This document shows positions 47,008 to 60,262 of a DNA stretch of 64,000 bases, one piece after another. The translations under genes were made by a program, and so were the position numbers. Each line of letters opens with the position of its first letter. Position 1 is the first letter of the stretch. The stretch is taken from assembly GCF_000772945.1 (NCBI RefSeq), contig NZ_JPVN01000001.1, positions 62,001 to 126,000 on the forward strand. The letters are read 5' to 3'. Origin of the DNA: Ureibacillus manganicus DSM 26584. Lineage in GTDB: Bacteria; Bacillota; Bacilli; Bacillales_A; Planococcaceae. The notes under the pieces were generated by a model. It saw only the letters and a list, made by a program, of their open reading frames with translations, was not told the origin of the DNA and searched no databases.

Positions 47008-47916
47008 ATGATTGTTAAGTCTAGAAAAAAGTCTCTAGAGTTACAAATTCTTTCTTACTTATATAATAGAATGGAATTTTCAGAGAAATATCTTTCTCGT
47101 TTACATGCTCTACAAAAGGGTTACGAAGGAGAGGCGCTCTTTGAATCATACATTGAACAACTTCAAAATAATTACCTTGTTTTGAGTGATTTATTTCTTC
47201 AAGTAAACAGTACTTCTTTTCAATTAGATTGCGTGATGATTACTGATGAAAAAATATTTCTTTACGAAGTGAAAAATTACGAAGGTGATTATTTTTATGA
47301 CCCGAAGCAAGATCGAATATCCTCAAAATCTAAAGAAATTACAAATCCCCTTCCCCAATTAATCCGTGCAGAAACTTTATTACGTCAATTACTACAAACT
47401 CACGGAATTCGACTACCAATCGTATACAATGTTGTTTTCGTCAATCCCGAATTCACGTTATATAACGCTCCTAAGGATAAACCTTTTATTTTTCCAACTC
47501 AGATTCAACGGTATTTAAAACAATTTAATAATTACTCCATAAATCAGTTAAACAAGAATAGATTCGTTGCTGAAAAATTACTCTCACTTCATACATCAGA
47601 TTCGAAATTCTGGGAAATCCCACCATATGAGTTTGATGATTTAAAGAAGGGGATTACTTGTGAGGTTTGTTTTTCATTTAGGACATCCGTTAAGGGTTAT
47701 AGTTGTATTTGTATAGAGTGCGGACATAGTGAAGCCATTTCAATTGCTTTAACACGTTGTGTGGAGGAATTTAAATTGCTCTTTTCAGAAGATAAAATAA
47801 CTACAAACGTAATTTTTGATTGGTGTCAAGGTATAGTGTCAAGGAAGACTATATTGAGGATATTAGAGAGTAACTATACAAAGGTTGGAAAGACGCGTTC
47901 AGCTTACTATAAATGA
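47008..47916 (+). CDS. NERD-domain protein with C-terminal zinc motif
   Basis: A 302-residue protein with a nuclease-related (NERD) domain at about 35-150: G-YEGE at 38-42, acidic D74 in FQLDCVMI and the E87/K89 pair in YEVKNYEGD, which align with the PD-(D/E)xK nuclease core. The C-terminal half has paired cysteines, CEVC and CICIEC followed by GH, likely a zinc ribbon. The family is common in Bacillales and its biological role is not established; a DNA or RNA nuclease role is inferred. The start is ATG after an AAGGGTGTGG region. A tandem repeat begins right after its stop. Confidence 0.82.
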   Translation: MIVKSRKKSLELQILSYLYNRMEFSEKYLSRLHALQKGYEGEALFESYIEQLQNNYLVLSDLFLQVNSTSFQLDCVMITDEKIFLYEVKNYEGDYFYDPKQDRISSKSKEITNPLPQLIRAETLLRQLLQTHGIRLPIVYNVVFVNPEFTLYNAPKDKPFIFPTQIQRYLKQFNNYSINQLNKNRFVAEKLLSLHTSDSKFWEIPPYEFDDLKKGITCEVCFSFRTSVKGYSCICIECGHSEAISIALTRCVEEFKLLFSEDKITTNVIFDWCQGIVSRKTILRILESNYTKVGKTRSAYYK

Positions 47917-47951
47917 TTTTTGCTTCACGGTAATATTTGGTTGGATCTCAT

Positions 47952-48300
47952 TTGGACAACTTTTTTATATTACCGAGATTTCTATCCCAATAACCACTTT
48001 ATTCGGACAACTTTTTGGTTTTTTCAGAATTTCTGTCCCAATAACCACTTTAATCGGACAATTTTTTGGATTTTCCAGGATTTCTGTCCTAATAACCACT
48101 TTATTTGGACAACTTTTTGGTTTTTTCAGAATTTCTGTCCTAATAACCACTTTATTTGGACAACTTTTTTGGATTACCTAGATTTTTGTCCAGATAACTA
48201 CTTAATTCGGACAACTTTTTTTGGATTCCCGGATATCTGTTTGTCCAGATAACTACTTTATTTAGACAACTTTTAATAGTTTCTAAGATTTCTGTCATCG
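47952..48300. repeat. Tandem repeat, seven units of 51 bp
   Basis: Units begin at 47952, 48003, 48054, 48105, 48156, 48207 and 48262 with T(T/C)GGACAACTTTTT, and contain TTTCTGTCC(C/T)AATAACCACTTTA. Spacing is exactly 51 bases except unit 6, which is 55 because of a 4-base expansion; the last unit is truncated. Within each unit GGACA and TGTCC form an inverted pair. The end units are more diverged than the central ones. It fills the gap between the NERD gene and pyrE, together with a terminator. Because 51 is a multiple of 3, chance open frames run through it. Confidence 0.93.
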
Positions 48301-48313
48301 TCATATGGAAAAC

Positions 48314-48340
48314 AAGGTGCACCTAATTATAGTGCACCTT
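48314..48340 (-). terminator. Bidirectional terminator between pyrE and NERD gene
   Basis: A perfect 9-bp stem AAGGTGCAC / GTGCACCTT between convergent genes, with GTTTTCC on the minus strand and GAGATCTT on the plus strand; mainly serving the pyr operon end. Confidence 0.7.
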
Positions 48341-48399
48341 GAGATCTTAATGGTGAAAAACAATTTATTTAATCTATCACCAGCGTCAACTCATTCAAG

Positions 48400-49041
48400 C
48401 TATTTCCCCGCCTGCAACGTACCTGCTTTCAATTCCGCATGCCATTCCTTCAAAAACGGAATTTGATCTTCCGAAATAGTTCCTGTTTCTGCAGCAGCTT
48501 CTACTAAGTAATCAAAGTTTGTCAGGCTAACATATTTCACGCCGATTTCTTCGAACGCTTTTTCTGCTCTAGGCAAGTTGTATGTGTAAACACATACGAC
48601 ACCTACTACTTCACATCCAGCATTGCGTAAGGCTTCAACGGCAGTTATTGAAGATCCTCCTGTTGAGATAATGTCTTCAACAACTACTACTTTTTGACCC
48701 TCACTAATTTTTCCTTCAATCTGGTTTCCACGACCGTGTTCTTTTGCTTTTGAGCGAACATACACCATTGGTAATTCCAAAATATCAGAAACCCAAGCTG
48801 CATGTGGGATACCAGCAGTTGCTGTGCCTGCCACGACATCCGTTTCAGGGAAAAACTCTTTAATATTTTGAGCTAACCCGTTTGCGATTTGCTTACGTGC
48901 TGTTGGATCTGAAATTGTTAGGCGTGTATCACAATAAATTGGAGATTTGATACCTGAAGCCCAAGTAAATAATTCAGTAGGATTGAGTTCTACAGCGCCT
49001 ACTTTTAACATTGCATGTGCAATTTCTTTATGTAATGACAT
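48400..49041 (-). CDS. pyrE: Orotate phosphoribosyltransferase
   Basis: Makes orotidine monophosphate from orotate and PRPP. The start is the ATG for MSLHKEIAHAMLKVGAVEL (49041), with GGGAGG upstream, 1 base after the pyrF stop; product 213 residues. The PRPP motif VVVVEDIISTGGSSITAVEAL and the YVRSKAKEHGRGN loop are present. It is the last gene of the pyrimidine operon. Confidence 0.97.
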   Translation of the reverse strand: MSLHKEIAHAMLKVGAVELNPTELFTWASGIKSPIYCDTRLTISDPTARKQIANGLAQNIKEFFPETDVVAGTATAGIPHAAWVSDILELPMVYVRSKAKEHGRGNQIEGKISEGQKVVVVEDIISTGGSSITAVEALRNAGCEVVGVVCVYTYNLPRAEKAFEEIGVKYVSLTNFDYLVEAAAETGTISEDQIPFLKEWHAELKAGTLQAGK

Positions 49042-49042
49042 T

Positions 49043-49750
49043 TTATTTTTCCTCCCATAAGTCGACAACCGTTTTATATGCACTTACTGGATCCTGTGCA
49101 TTTGTTATTGCTCGTCCAACAACAATCAATGAAGATCCATTGTTACGTGCATAATCTGGAGTCGCCACTCGTTTTTGATCATGACTTTCTCCGCCAGCTA
49201 AACGAATCCCTGGAGTAACACGAAGGAAGGCATCACCACAAGCTTCACCGATAAGACCAGCTTCGTGAACTGAGCAAACTACCCCATCTAAACCAGCTTG
49301 TTTAGTAATTTTTGCATAATGCAGTACAGACTCTATTAACGGTACTTGAATTTTTTGTTCATCCCATATTTGTTGTTCAGTTGTTGATGTTAATTGGGTA
49401 ACTGCAATTAATGCAGCACGTTTTTGACCTGGAGAAGTACCTGCTTCTAGTCCTTCAAGTGCACCCTGCATCATATTAATCCCACCTGCAGCATGAACGT
49501 TAACTAAGTCCACTCCTAATCGAGCTAACCCTTTCATTGCAGATTTTACAGTGTTCGGAATATCATGAAGCTTCAAATCTAAAAAGACATCGTGGCCCAG
49601 TTCTTTTACCTTTGCTACAACACTCGGTCCTTCTTGTAAATAAAGTTCCATTCCAATTTTCACAAATAATGGTTCATGAAACTGTTTTAAAAATTGTACC
49701 ACGTCTTTTTCACTCGGAAAATCTAGGGCAATAATCGGTTTATTGTTCAC
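49043..49750 (-). CDS. pyrF: Orotidine-5'-phosphate decarboxylase
   Basis: Final step to UMP. The 235-residue protein has the catalytic DxxK-xxD signature [13 protein letters not shown], the TQLTS loop and the phosphate-binding VGRAIT. Start codon GTG, which overlaps the vicinity of the pyrD stop (the GTG begins right after pyrD's TAA). Standard pyrD-pyrF-pyrE order. Confidence 0.97.
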   Translation of the reverse strand: MNNKPIIALDFPSEKDVVQFLKQFHEPLFVKIGMELYLQEGPSVVAKVKELGHDVFLDLKLHDIPNTVKSAMKGLARLGVDLVNVHAAGGINMMQGALEGLEAGTSPGQKRAALIAVTQLTSTTEQQIWDEQKIQVPLIESVLHYAKITKQAGLDGVVCSVHEAGLIGEACGDAFLRVTPGIRLAGGESHDQKRVATPDYARNNGSSLIVVGRAITNAQDPVSAYKTVVDLWEEK

Positions 49751-51428
<1,678 letters not shown>

Positions 51429-51432
<4 letters not shown>

Positions 51433-54400
51433 GAATGAACTACCCCCGTTTTTGGCATTTCTTCTGCTGTAAATGTCATTGACTCAATGACTTCTAACAT
51501 AGCTTCAGCAGTATCAAGTGAAGTTAAACATGGGATACCATTTTCAACAGATTCGCGTCGAATACGGAAACCATCACTAGCTGGTTGCTTCCCTTTTGTT
51601 AATGTATTAATCACAAGTTGTGCTTCGCCGTTTTGTATTACATCAATTAATGTTTTTTCTTTTGCACCGATTTTTCCGACAACATCCGCATGGATACCAG
51701 CATCTGCGAATCTTCGCGCTGTTCCTTCAGTTGCCATTATACGATAGCCAACTGTATTAAAGCGTCTCGCTAACAAGATTGCTTCTTCTTTATCTTTATC
51801 TGATACTGTGAACAGTACTGTACCATAAGGTTTTACCTCTGTGCCTGCTGCTACAAAACCTTTATATAATGCTTTTTCAAAGGTTGCATCTTTCCCCATA
51901 ACTTCCCCTGTTGATTTCATTTCAGGTCCAAGCGTTATATCTACACGACGAAGTTTTGCAAAACTGAACACCGGTACTTTTACAAATACACCCTTTTGCT
52001 CTTTTGCAAGGCCGCATTCATAACCTTGTTCAATAATTGACTTTCCAAGAATTGCTTTTGTTGCGATGTTCGCCATTGGGATGTTCGTAATTTTACTTAA
52101 GAAAGGTACTGTACGGCTTGAACGTGGGTTTACTTCAATGACATAAATTTCACCTTTAGAAAGCACATATTGAATGTTCATTAAACCAATAATCCCTAAG
52201 CATTTTGCTAAGCGCGTTGTGTAATCTACTAAAGTTGCCTTTTGTTCTTTTGTTAACTTTTGTGGCGGATAGACTGAGATTGAGTCACCAGAGTGAACCC
52301 CTGCACGTTCAACGTGTTCCATAATTCCTGGAATCAATACATTTTCGCCATCACAAATTGCATCTACTTCAATTTCTTGACCAGTTAAATAACGGTCTAC
52401 TAATACTGGATGATCTGGCGATGCTTCTACAGCATGTTCCATGTAGTGAACTAATTCATCTTCGTTATATACGATTTCCATCGCACGACCGCCAAGTACA
52501 TATGAAGGGCGGACAAGAACTGGGAATCCAAGTTTTTTACTAATTGCTACAGCCTCATCAGTAGAAACAGCTGTTTCACCTGCGGGCTGTGGAATACCTA
52601 ATTCACGTAATGCTTGTTCGAATTTATCACGATTTTCAGCACGATCAATATCTTCTAAACTAGTTCCTAAAATTTTCACACCATAGGAAGCTAATTTATC
52701 TGCTAAGTTTATAGCCGTTTGACCACCAAATTGAACTACAACTCCGATTGGCTTTTCTAAGTCAATAATGTGCATAACGTCTTCTATTGTTAAAGGTTCA
52801 AAGTAAAGTTTGTCTGAAATTGAGAAGTCTGTTGATACTGTTTCAGGATTTGAGTTAATAATGATTGCTTCATAACCTGCTTCCTGAATAGCCCATACTG
52901 AGTGAACCGTTGCATAGTCGAACTCTACCCCTTGACCGATACGAATTGGACCAGACCCTAATACAACTACTGATGGTTTTTCCGTTACGATTGATTCGTT
53001 TTCTTCTTCATAAGTTCCATAAAAATATGGTGTTGTCGATTCAAATTCGGCAGCACAAGTATCAACCATTTTATAAACTGGGATAATGCCTTCATCCTTA
53101 CGGAAAGTATAGATAGCTTCAGCTGTAGTTTCCCAAAGCTCTGCAATTTTTTTATCAGCAAATCCCATACGTTTAGCTTCTTTTAATACTTCTGCATCAT
53201 TTATGTTTTTTGCTAATCGTTGTTCCATATCAATGATGTTTTTCAATTTATATAGGAACCAAAGGTCAATTTCTGACCATTCATGGATCTTTTCTACAGT
53301 TATACCTCTACGCAGTGCTTCACCGATGAAGAACAATCGTTCATCACCAGCTTTACGTATACGTTTTTCAATCCATAAATCCGAATTTTCTTCTGCATTT
53401 TTTAACTCAATATGCACATGGCCAGTTTCAAGGGAACGCACTGCTTTTAAAATGGCTTCTTCAAAATTACGTCCTAATGCCATTACTTCCCCAGTTGCTT
53501 TCATTTGTGTTCCTAAATTACGCTTTGCAGATTCGAATTTATCGAATGGGAAGCGAGGTATTTTCGCTACTATGTAGTCAAGTGCAGGCTCAAAGTCCGC
53601 GTATGTTGAGCCAGTTACTGGGTTTTTGATTTCATCTAACGAAAGTCCAACAGCGATTTTTGCGGCTAGTTTTGCAATTGGATAACCTGTTGCTTTTGAT
53701 GCTAATGCTGATGAACGTGATACACGAGGATTTACTTCAATTACATAATAATTAAAGCTATTTGGATCAAGTGCTAACTGCACGTTACATCCACCTTCAA
53801 TTTTTAAGGCGCGAATAATATCAAGGGAAATATTACGTAACATTTGATATTCACGATCCGATAATGTTTGAGATGGTGCTACTACAATTGAATCACCTGT
53901 GTGAATGCCAACTGGGTCAAAGTTTTCCATATTACATACAACAATGGCATTATCCTTTGAGTCTCGCATTACCTCGTACTCAATTTCTTTATATCCAGCA
54001 ATTGATTTTTCAAGTAAACATTGAGTAACTGGGCTATATTTTAATCCACTCTGAACAATTTCCTCTAATTCCTGATCATTGTGACAAATACCGCCACCTG
54101 TTCCGCCAAGTGTAAATGCAGGTCGAACAATTACAGGGTAACCAATCTTCTCTACGAAAGCTTTTGCTTCTGCTAAGTTATGAATAATGTCTGATTCTGG
54201 TACTGGAGCACCTAATTCATACATTAACTTACGAAATAAATCACGATCTTCCGCTTTATGAATGGCATCCAACTTTGTTCCTAAAATTTCAATGCCTAGT
54301 TCATCTAAAATTCCTGAATTTTGAAGTTCTATTGCCATATTCAATCCCGTTTGACCACCAAGTGTTGGTAAAATTGCATCTGGGCGTTCTTTTCTTAAAA

Positions 54401-54629
54401 TTCTTGATACGAATTCTAAGGAAATTGGTTCTATATAAACTTTGTCTGCAATTTCTGTGTCCGTCATAATTGTTGCAGGGTTAGAGTTGATCAGTATGAC
54501 ACGGTAGCCTTCCTCTTTTAATGAAAGACAAGCCTGAGTTCCCGCGTAGTCGAATTCTGCTGCTTGACCAATGATGATTGGTCCAGACCCAATTACTAAA
54601 ATTGTTTCGATATCTGTACGTTTAGGCAT
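51429..54629 (-). CDS. carB: Carbamoyl-phosphate synthase large subunit
   Basis: ATP-dependent synthesis of carbamoyl phosphate. The start is the ATG for [17 protein letters not shown] (54629), with AAGGAG 7 bases upstream in the carA end; product 1066 residues. It shows the duplicated synthetase structure: [20 protein letters not shown] in the first half and [17 protein letters not shown] in the second, two ATP-grasp domains and a C-terminal allosteric MGS-like domain. It overlaps carA by 8 bases. Pyrimidine-specific (PyrAB) by context. Confidence 0.97.
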
Positions 54630-55722
54630 GTTGTTTCTCCTTCCCTGCATGAACTTCCATTAGTTCAATAAATTCATCAAATAAATGATTCGAATCCTCT
54701 GGCCCAGGTGATGCTTCAGGGTGATATTGAACTGTGAAAGCTGGATAAATTTTATGACGTAAACCTTCAATTGTTCCATCGTTTAATGCTATGTGAGTTA
54801 TTTCTAATTCTGTTCCTTTTATTGAATCTTCATCAATGGCATAGCCATGATTTTGAGAAGTTAGCTCTGTACGGCCAGTACGTAAATCTTTTACAGGATG
54901 GTTTGCACCTCGGTGTCCAAATGGTAATTTGAAACTTTTCGCACCACTAGCTAATGCAAATAACTGGTGACCTAGACAAATACCGAAAATTGGCACTTTT
55001 CCGATTAAATTGCGAATCGTCTCAATTGCTTCTGTCACATCTTGAGGGTCTCCGGGTCCATTGGATAGCATAATGCCATCTGGATACCATGCTAATATTT
55101 GATCTACAGGTGTGTTGTATGGAACGACTAACACGTCACAATTACGTTTATTTAATTCTCGTAAAATACCATGTTTCATCCCAAAGTCTATTAAAACAAC
55201 ACGTTTTCCGCGTCCTGGACTTGGATAGGCTGCTTTAGGTGACACTTCACGAACATGATTTGTTAGATGTGGAGTATTTTGTAACTGAACTACAACTTCA
55301 TCAATATTAATTTCTGCGTTAGCTTCTGTTAATATTGCACGAACAGCACCTTTTGATCGAATAATACGAGTTAGCTTTCTTGTATCAATCCCTTCAATTC
55401 CAGGTATGTCCATTGATATTAAATACTCATTTAAACCCATATCCGAGCGGAAATTGGAAGGTTGTTTCGCTAGTTCACGCACAACCATTCCACGAATTGA
55501 AGGATTTATCGATTCGAAATCATCACGATTAATACCATAATTTCCGATTAACGGATATGTGAAAGTAACAATTTGTCCATAAAATGAAGGATCTGATAAT
55601 GTTTCTTGATATCCTGTCATACCTGTTGTGAAAACAACTTCACCTTGGGAAGCTCTATCACTTCCAAACGCAATCCCTTTAAATACTGTACCGTCTTCTA
55701 AGACTAACATTCTACTTTTCAT
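54622..55722 (-). CDS. carA: Carbamoyl-phosphate synthase small subunit
   Basis: Glutaminase subunit. The start is the ATG for [16 protein letters not shown] (55722), in an 11-base overlap with the pyrC end and with GGAGGT upstream; product 366 residues. The class I amidotransferase triad is present: nucleophile Cys in [11 protein letters not shown] and the His/Glu pair in [11 protein letters not shown]. Normal length. Confidence 0.97.
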   Translation of the reverse strand: MKSRMLVLEDGTVFKGIAFGSDRASQGEVVFTTGMTGYQETLSDPSFYGQIVTFTYPLIGNYGINRDDFESINPSIRGMVVRELAKQPSNFRSDMGLNEYLISMDIPGIEGIDTRKLTRIIRSKGAVRAILTEANAEINIDEVVVQLQNTPHLTNHVREVSPKAAYPSPGRGKRVVLIDFGMKHGILRELNKRNCDVLVVPYNTPVDQILAWYPDGIMLSNGPGDPQDVTEAIETIRNLIGKVPIFGICLGHQLFALASGAKSFKLPFGHRGANHPVKDLRTGRTELTSQNHGYAIDEDSIKGTELEITHIALNDGTIEGLRHKIYPAFTVQYHPEASPGPEDSNHLFDEFIELMEVHAGKEKQHA

Positions 55723-56995
55723 TAATGACCTCCTCGTATACGACGTTGCCTCCACAAATAGTCATAATTGGCCAACCTTTTGCTTTCCACCCGTTAAACG
55801 GTGTGTTACGACCTTTTGATTCAAACTTTTCAATTTCGATCGTTTGCTCTTTATTTAAGTCAATGATTGTTAAATCTGCTGATCCACCTACTTCAATTTT
55901 TCCATATGGTAAGTCAAAAATTTCAGCAGGTTTAACTGACATCCAATCAACCAATTGTTTTAAAGTCCATTTTTTAGTGATAACGAAATTTGTATATAGT
56001 AATGGGAATGCTGTTTCAAATCCTACAATTCCAAATGGTGCTCCTACCATTCCACAACATTTTTCTTCTTCTGTGTGTGGTGCATGGTCTGTTGCGATAC
56101 AATCAATTGTTCCGTCAAGTAATGCTTGATGTAATGAATCTAAATCAGATTTACCACGTAATGGTGGATTCATTTTCCAGTTCGCATCATCTGAAGGGAT
56201 ATCCATTTCTTCAAGTAGTAAATGATGTGGACAAACCTCTGCAGTAACACGAATCCCTGCTGCCTTAGCATCACGAACCGCGCGAACCGATTCTTTTGAA
56301 GACACGTGGCATACATGGTATCTAGCACCTGCTGCCTCTGCTAACAGAACATCTCTTGCAATCTGTACTGATTCACAAATTGAAGGAATACCTGGAAGGC
56401 CTAGTTCTTTATTTCTTATTCCTTCATGCATTACACCGTCATAGATTAATGAATTATCTTCACAATGGGCAACGACTACCGCATCTATCTTCGCAGCATC
56501 TTGCATTTGTTCATACATAGTAGATGATAGTTGAATTCCTATACCATCATCTGAAAATGCAACTGCACCATGTTCTTTTAATTCCGCGATATTTGTACGC
56601 TTTTCACCAGCTTCGTTAACAGTTAAAGATCCGTATGGTAATACTCGAACAACTGCACTTTCTTCTATTAAACCCATAATTAAATTTAAGTTTTCAATTG
56701 AATCTGGTACTGGTTTTGTATTTGGCATTGCACAAATTGTTGTGAAACCACCTTTTGCAGCTGATTTTGTACCCGTTTCAATCGTTTCTTTATGTTCAAA
56801 ACCAGGTTCGCGTAAATGTACGTGAAGATCCACAAATCCAGGAGATACGAAACATCCATTTCCATCGATTACCTCAGCTCCATCAGGTTGTTCTCCACCA
56901 ATATTTGCGATCACCTTATTCTCAATTGTAATACTCGTGCTTACTAATTCACCTTGTTCGTTTAACATTTGAATATTTTGTATGTACTTCATCAT
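55712..56995 (-). CDS. pyrC: Dihydroorotase
   Basis: Zinc enzyme closing carbamoyl aspartate to dihydroorotate. The 427-residue protein has [20 protein letters not shown] with the metal-binding Hx[18 protein letters not shown] and [14 protein letters not shown]. Class I type as in Bacillus. Two ATGs in tandem open the gene, the first sharing a base with the pyrB stop. Confidence 0.97.
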   Translation of the reverse strand: MMKYIQNIQMLNEQGELVSTSITIENKVIANIGGEQPDGAEVIDGNGCFVSPGFVDLHVHLREPGFEHKETIETGTKSAAKGGFTTICAMPNTKPVPDSIENLNLIMGLIEESAVVRVLPYGSLTVNEAGEKRTNIAELKEHGAVAFSDDGIGIQLSSTMYEQMQDAAKIDAVVVAHCEDNSLIYDGVMHEGIRNKELGLPGIPSICESVQIARDVLLAEAAGARYHVCHVSSKESVRAVRDAKAAGIRVTAEVCPHHLLLEEMDIPSDDANWKMNPPLRGKSDLDSLHQALLDGTIDCIATDHAPHTEEEKCCGMVGAPFGIVGFETAFPLLYTNFVITKKWTLKQLVDWMSVKPAEIFDLPYGKIEVGGSADLTIIDLNKEQTIEIEKFESKGRNTPFNGWKAKGWPIMTICGGNVVYEEVINEK

Positions 56996-57873
56996 TACTC
57001 TCTCCCTTTCAGAATCGTTTCAAGAATTGCCATTCTCACATAAACGCCGTTTCGCACTTGACTGAAAATTCTTGAACGCTCGCTCTCCACAAGTTCCGAA
57101 GTAATTTCTACATCACGGTTTACTGGAGCTGGATGCATAATTATTGCATTCTTTTTCATTTTTGATGCACGCTCTACTGTTAAACCATATTGTTCATGAT
57201 AGCTTTCTTTTGAAAAGCCACTGTTCACTGCATGTCTCTCATGTTGAACACGTAGTAACATGACAACGTCACTATCTTCAATCAATCCATCCCATGAATG
57301 GTGCGCTTCAAAATCTCCAGCCCATTCTGGTGGACAAAGGTAGCGAACATTTACTCCTAAGTTTCTTAATGCTATTGCGTTTGATTTTGCTACACGACTA
57401 TGTGATATATCACCTGCAATCGTTACATTTAACCCTTCAAACTGTCCAAATTCTTTATGAATGGTATATAGGTCTAATAAGCTTTGAGACGGATGTTGTC
57501 CTGCACCATCACCTGCGTTAATGACAGCAACATTGATTCCTTCGAGTAATTCATTGTAGTACTCGTCTTCTTTTGCTCGAATGACAACAGCATCTAAACC
57601 GATCATTTCTAATGTTTTCACTGTGTCGTACATTGTTTCACCCTTTAATGCACTTGAAAAGTTAGCATCGAATGGAATGATCGTACAACCTAATTTTCTT
57701 TCTGCCATTTCAAAACTTGTACTTGTACGTGTACTTGGTTCAAAAAATAGATTCGCAATGTTATATGATCGGGCGAGCGTTGGTTGTTCGCCTCTTTCAA
57801 ACTCTTCAGCTCTTAAAATTATACTTATTAATTCTCTATTTGTTAAATGTTCCATAGATAGTAAGTTTTTCAT
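56995..57873 (-). CDS. pyrB: Aspartate carbamoyltransferase
   Basis: Joins carbamoyl phosphate and aspartate. The 292-residue protein has the carbamoyl-phosphate motif [13 protein letters not shown], the [13 protein letters not shown] motif and [10 protein letters not shown]. No regulatory PyrI partner is seen, as usual for Bacillus. A PyrR attenuator precedes it. Confidence 0.97.
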   Translation of the reverse strand: MKNLLSMEHLTNRELISIILRAEEFERGEQPTLARSYNIANLFFEPSTRTSTSFEMAERKLGCTIIPFDANFSSALKGETMYDTVKTLEMIGLDAVVIRAKEDEYYNELLEGINVAVINAGDGAGQHPSQSLLDLYTIHKEFGQFEGLNVTIAGDISHSRVAKSNAIALRNLGVNVRYLCPPEWAGDFEAHHSWDGLIEDSDVVMLLRVQHERHAVNSGFSKESYHEQYGLTVERASKMKKNAIIMHPAPVNRDVEITSELVESERSRIFSQVRNGVYVRMAILETILKGRE

Positions 57874-57904
57874 TCGTATAGCCTCCTAAGTATAAACTTC
57901 TTTA

Positions 57905-58005
57905 TAAAAAATGCCTCGCATAACGCGAGGCAACAGGAGGTATAAGCTGAACTTATAATATAGGCTCAAACTCATATATCCCCTTTTTTGCCTCTCTGGA
58001 CAAAT
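57905..58005 (-). promoter_or_regulatory. PyrR attenuator between uraA and pyrB
   Basis: The PyrR-binding loop GTCCAGAGAGGC lies at 57990-58001 (minus strand). It is followed by a perfect terminator stem TGCCTCGC / GCGAGGCA at 57912-57932 with a TTTTTTATAAAG tail. UMP/UTP-bound PyrR would favour the terminator and reduce pyrB-pyrE expression. Confidence 0.9.
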
Positions 58006-58048
58006 CTTTAAAAGGTTAACTTCGTTTTGTTCTATTAGTTTTTAAAAA

Positions 58049-59365
58049 CTATTTAGTTGTTTCATAGATTTCTTTTTCTTCTTTATCTCGACCAGGTAAA
58101 ACTAGGTTAAGGATTACACCTACGATTGCTGCTAGTGCCATGCCTTCGATTGCAAATGTTTCTGTAAATCTTAATGCTGCTCCACCAATTCCAATAACTA
58201 ATATTACTGAAGCGATCACCATGTTACGGTTATTCCCAAAGTCTATGTTATTTTCAACTAACATTCTTAAACCACTAGATGCGATGATCCCAAATAGTAG
58301 AATTGAAATTCCGCCAAGGACCGCTGTTGGGATAGTTTGTATTAACGCCATTGCTTTACCTACGAAGGAGAATAAAATCGCTAAGATTGCTGCTCCTAAA
58401 ATTACATATACTGAGAACACTCGAGTAATTGCGAGAACACCGATATTTTCACCGTATGTCGTTTTTGGTGGTCCACCGATAAATGCACTTACAAATGTCC
58501 CTAATCCATCCCCTAACAATGAACGGTGTAAGCCAGGGTCTTTAATATAATTTCGATTTACAACTTTACCTAAAACTAATTGGTGACCGATATGCTCTGC
58601 AATCGTTACGATTACAATCGGAACCATTCCTAGCAATATCGTAGATGTAATATTAAATTCGTAGTGAACACCAGGGATTAAGAATTCAGGTAGTGCAAAC
58701 CAAGCTGCTTCGTGTACTTTTGTAAAGTCTACAATTCCGATAATGCTTGAGTAAATATATCCAATTATTAGTCCTAGCAATATTGGCATTGTGCTTAAAA
58801 TATTTTTAAAGAAGATTGTGAAGATAATCGCTGCAAACAGTGTTACTAGTGCTGCTGAGAAATGAAGTACACTATATTGTGGTACACCATCAACTGTAAT
58901 GTTCATCGCCATACCTACTGCTGTTCCAGCTAACCCTAATCCGATAACCATAATTACAGGTGCTACAACGATCGGAGGTAATAGACGCATCAACCATTTA
59001 TACCCTGTTTTCCAGATGATTAAGGAAACAACTCCGTAAGTAACACCTACTGCCATTGCCCCTATCATCGCATTTCCAGGATTAATACTTGCCCCCGTTG
59101 TTTGATCTATTCCTGCCACCACAATAATTGGAGAAATGAAAGCGAAGGAAGAACCTAAGTATGCAGGTACTTTAAATTGAGTAATTATTAGAAAGATAAT
59201 TGTTGCGATACCACTTGTTAATAATGCAATTGCTGGGCTTAACCCTACTAATTGAGGTACGAGTATAGTTGCACCGAACATCGCAAACATATGTTGAAAA
59301 CTTAATGTGATCAACTGACCAGCTGAAGGTTTATCATTAATATCTAGAACAGCATTTTTTGTCAT
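58049..59365 (-). CDS. uraA: Uracil permease
   Basis: Nucleobase:cation symporter of the NCS2/UraA family (PyrP in B. subtilis). The 438-residue protein has about 12-14 hydrophobic segments, the QHMFAMFGATILVPQLVG start, the substrate-site stretch ITIAEHIGHQLVLG with the essential His/Glu and GGPPKTTYGENIGVLAIT. Encoded second in the operon after pyrR, with only 20 bases between them. Confidence 0.95.
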   Translation of the reverse strand: MTKNAVLDINDKPSAGQLITLSFQHMFAMFGATILVPQLVGLSPAIALLTSGIATIIFLIITQFKVPAYLGSSFAFISPIIVVAGIDQTTGASINPGNAMIGAMAVGVTYGVVSLIIWKTGYKWLMRLLPPIVVAPVIMVIGLGLAGTAVGMAMNITVDGVPQYSVLHFSAALVTLFAAIIFTIFFKNILSTMPILLGLIIGYIYSSIIGIVDFTKVHEAAWFALPEFLIPGVHYEFNITSTILLGMVPIVIVTIAEHIGHQLVLGKVVNRNYIKDPGLHRSLLGDGLGTFVSAFIGGPPKTTYGENIGVLAITRVFSVYVILGAAILAILFSFVGKAMALIQTIPTAVLGGISILLFGIIASSGLRMLVENNIDFGNNRNMVIASVILVIGIGGAALRFTETFAIEGMALAAIVGVILNLVLPGRDKEEKEIYETTK

Positions 59366-59385
59366 TTCATTTCCCCACTCTCTAC

Positions 59386-59991
<606 letters not shown>

Positions 59992-59999
59992 TCACCGTA

Positions 60000-60165
60000 A
60001 AAAAACCTCTTAAGCATTCGCTTAAGAGGTTGATAGTTGTGTTTATGGGCATGTTTAAATAAGCTGCTTATCCATATTTATGTACAAGTATACATAAATA
60101 GTGAGTTTTCATGCGAGCTTTTCAAACATTTCACAAATACCTTTTCAGCCTCTCTGGACTGCCTT
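60000..60165 (-). promoter_or_regulatory. PyrR attenuator in the pyr leader
   Basis: A consensus PyrR-binding loop AGTCCAGAGAGGCT at 60147-60160 (minus strand), followed by a 12-bp perfect terminator stem AACCTCTTAAGC / GCTTAAGAGGTT at 60004-60031 with a TTTTTT tail. It controls the whole operon. Confidence 0.93.
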
Positions 60166-60233
60166 TAAAGGTGAATATTTAATTTTGTTAGCCTTAAGTT
60201 TTTTAAAGGCTATTATTTCATTCACTGTAGCAA

Positions 60234-60262
60234 AGTATAGACCTTATTTTGCTACTCGTCAA
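60234..60262 (-). promoter_or_regulatory. pyr operon promoter
   Basis: -35 TTGACG and -10 TATACT with a 17-base spacer on the minus strand; the -35 overlaps the stop region of rluD. The start site would be near 60227, giving a leader of about 290 bases. Confidence 0.85.

Noticed and set aside
47885-48252. Open frames of 98 and 110 codons (plus) and 61 codons (minus) across the tandem repeat
   Set aside because: The repeat period is 51 bases, a multiple of 3, so a frame open in one unit stays open in all. No ribosome sites, low-complexity Phe/Asn-rich products.
47952-48300. CRISPR array
   Set aside because: Whole 51-base units repeat with no unique spacers, and no cas genes are nearby.
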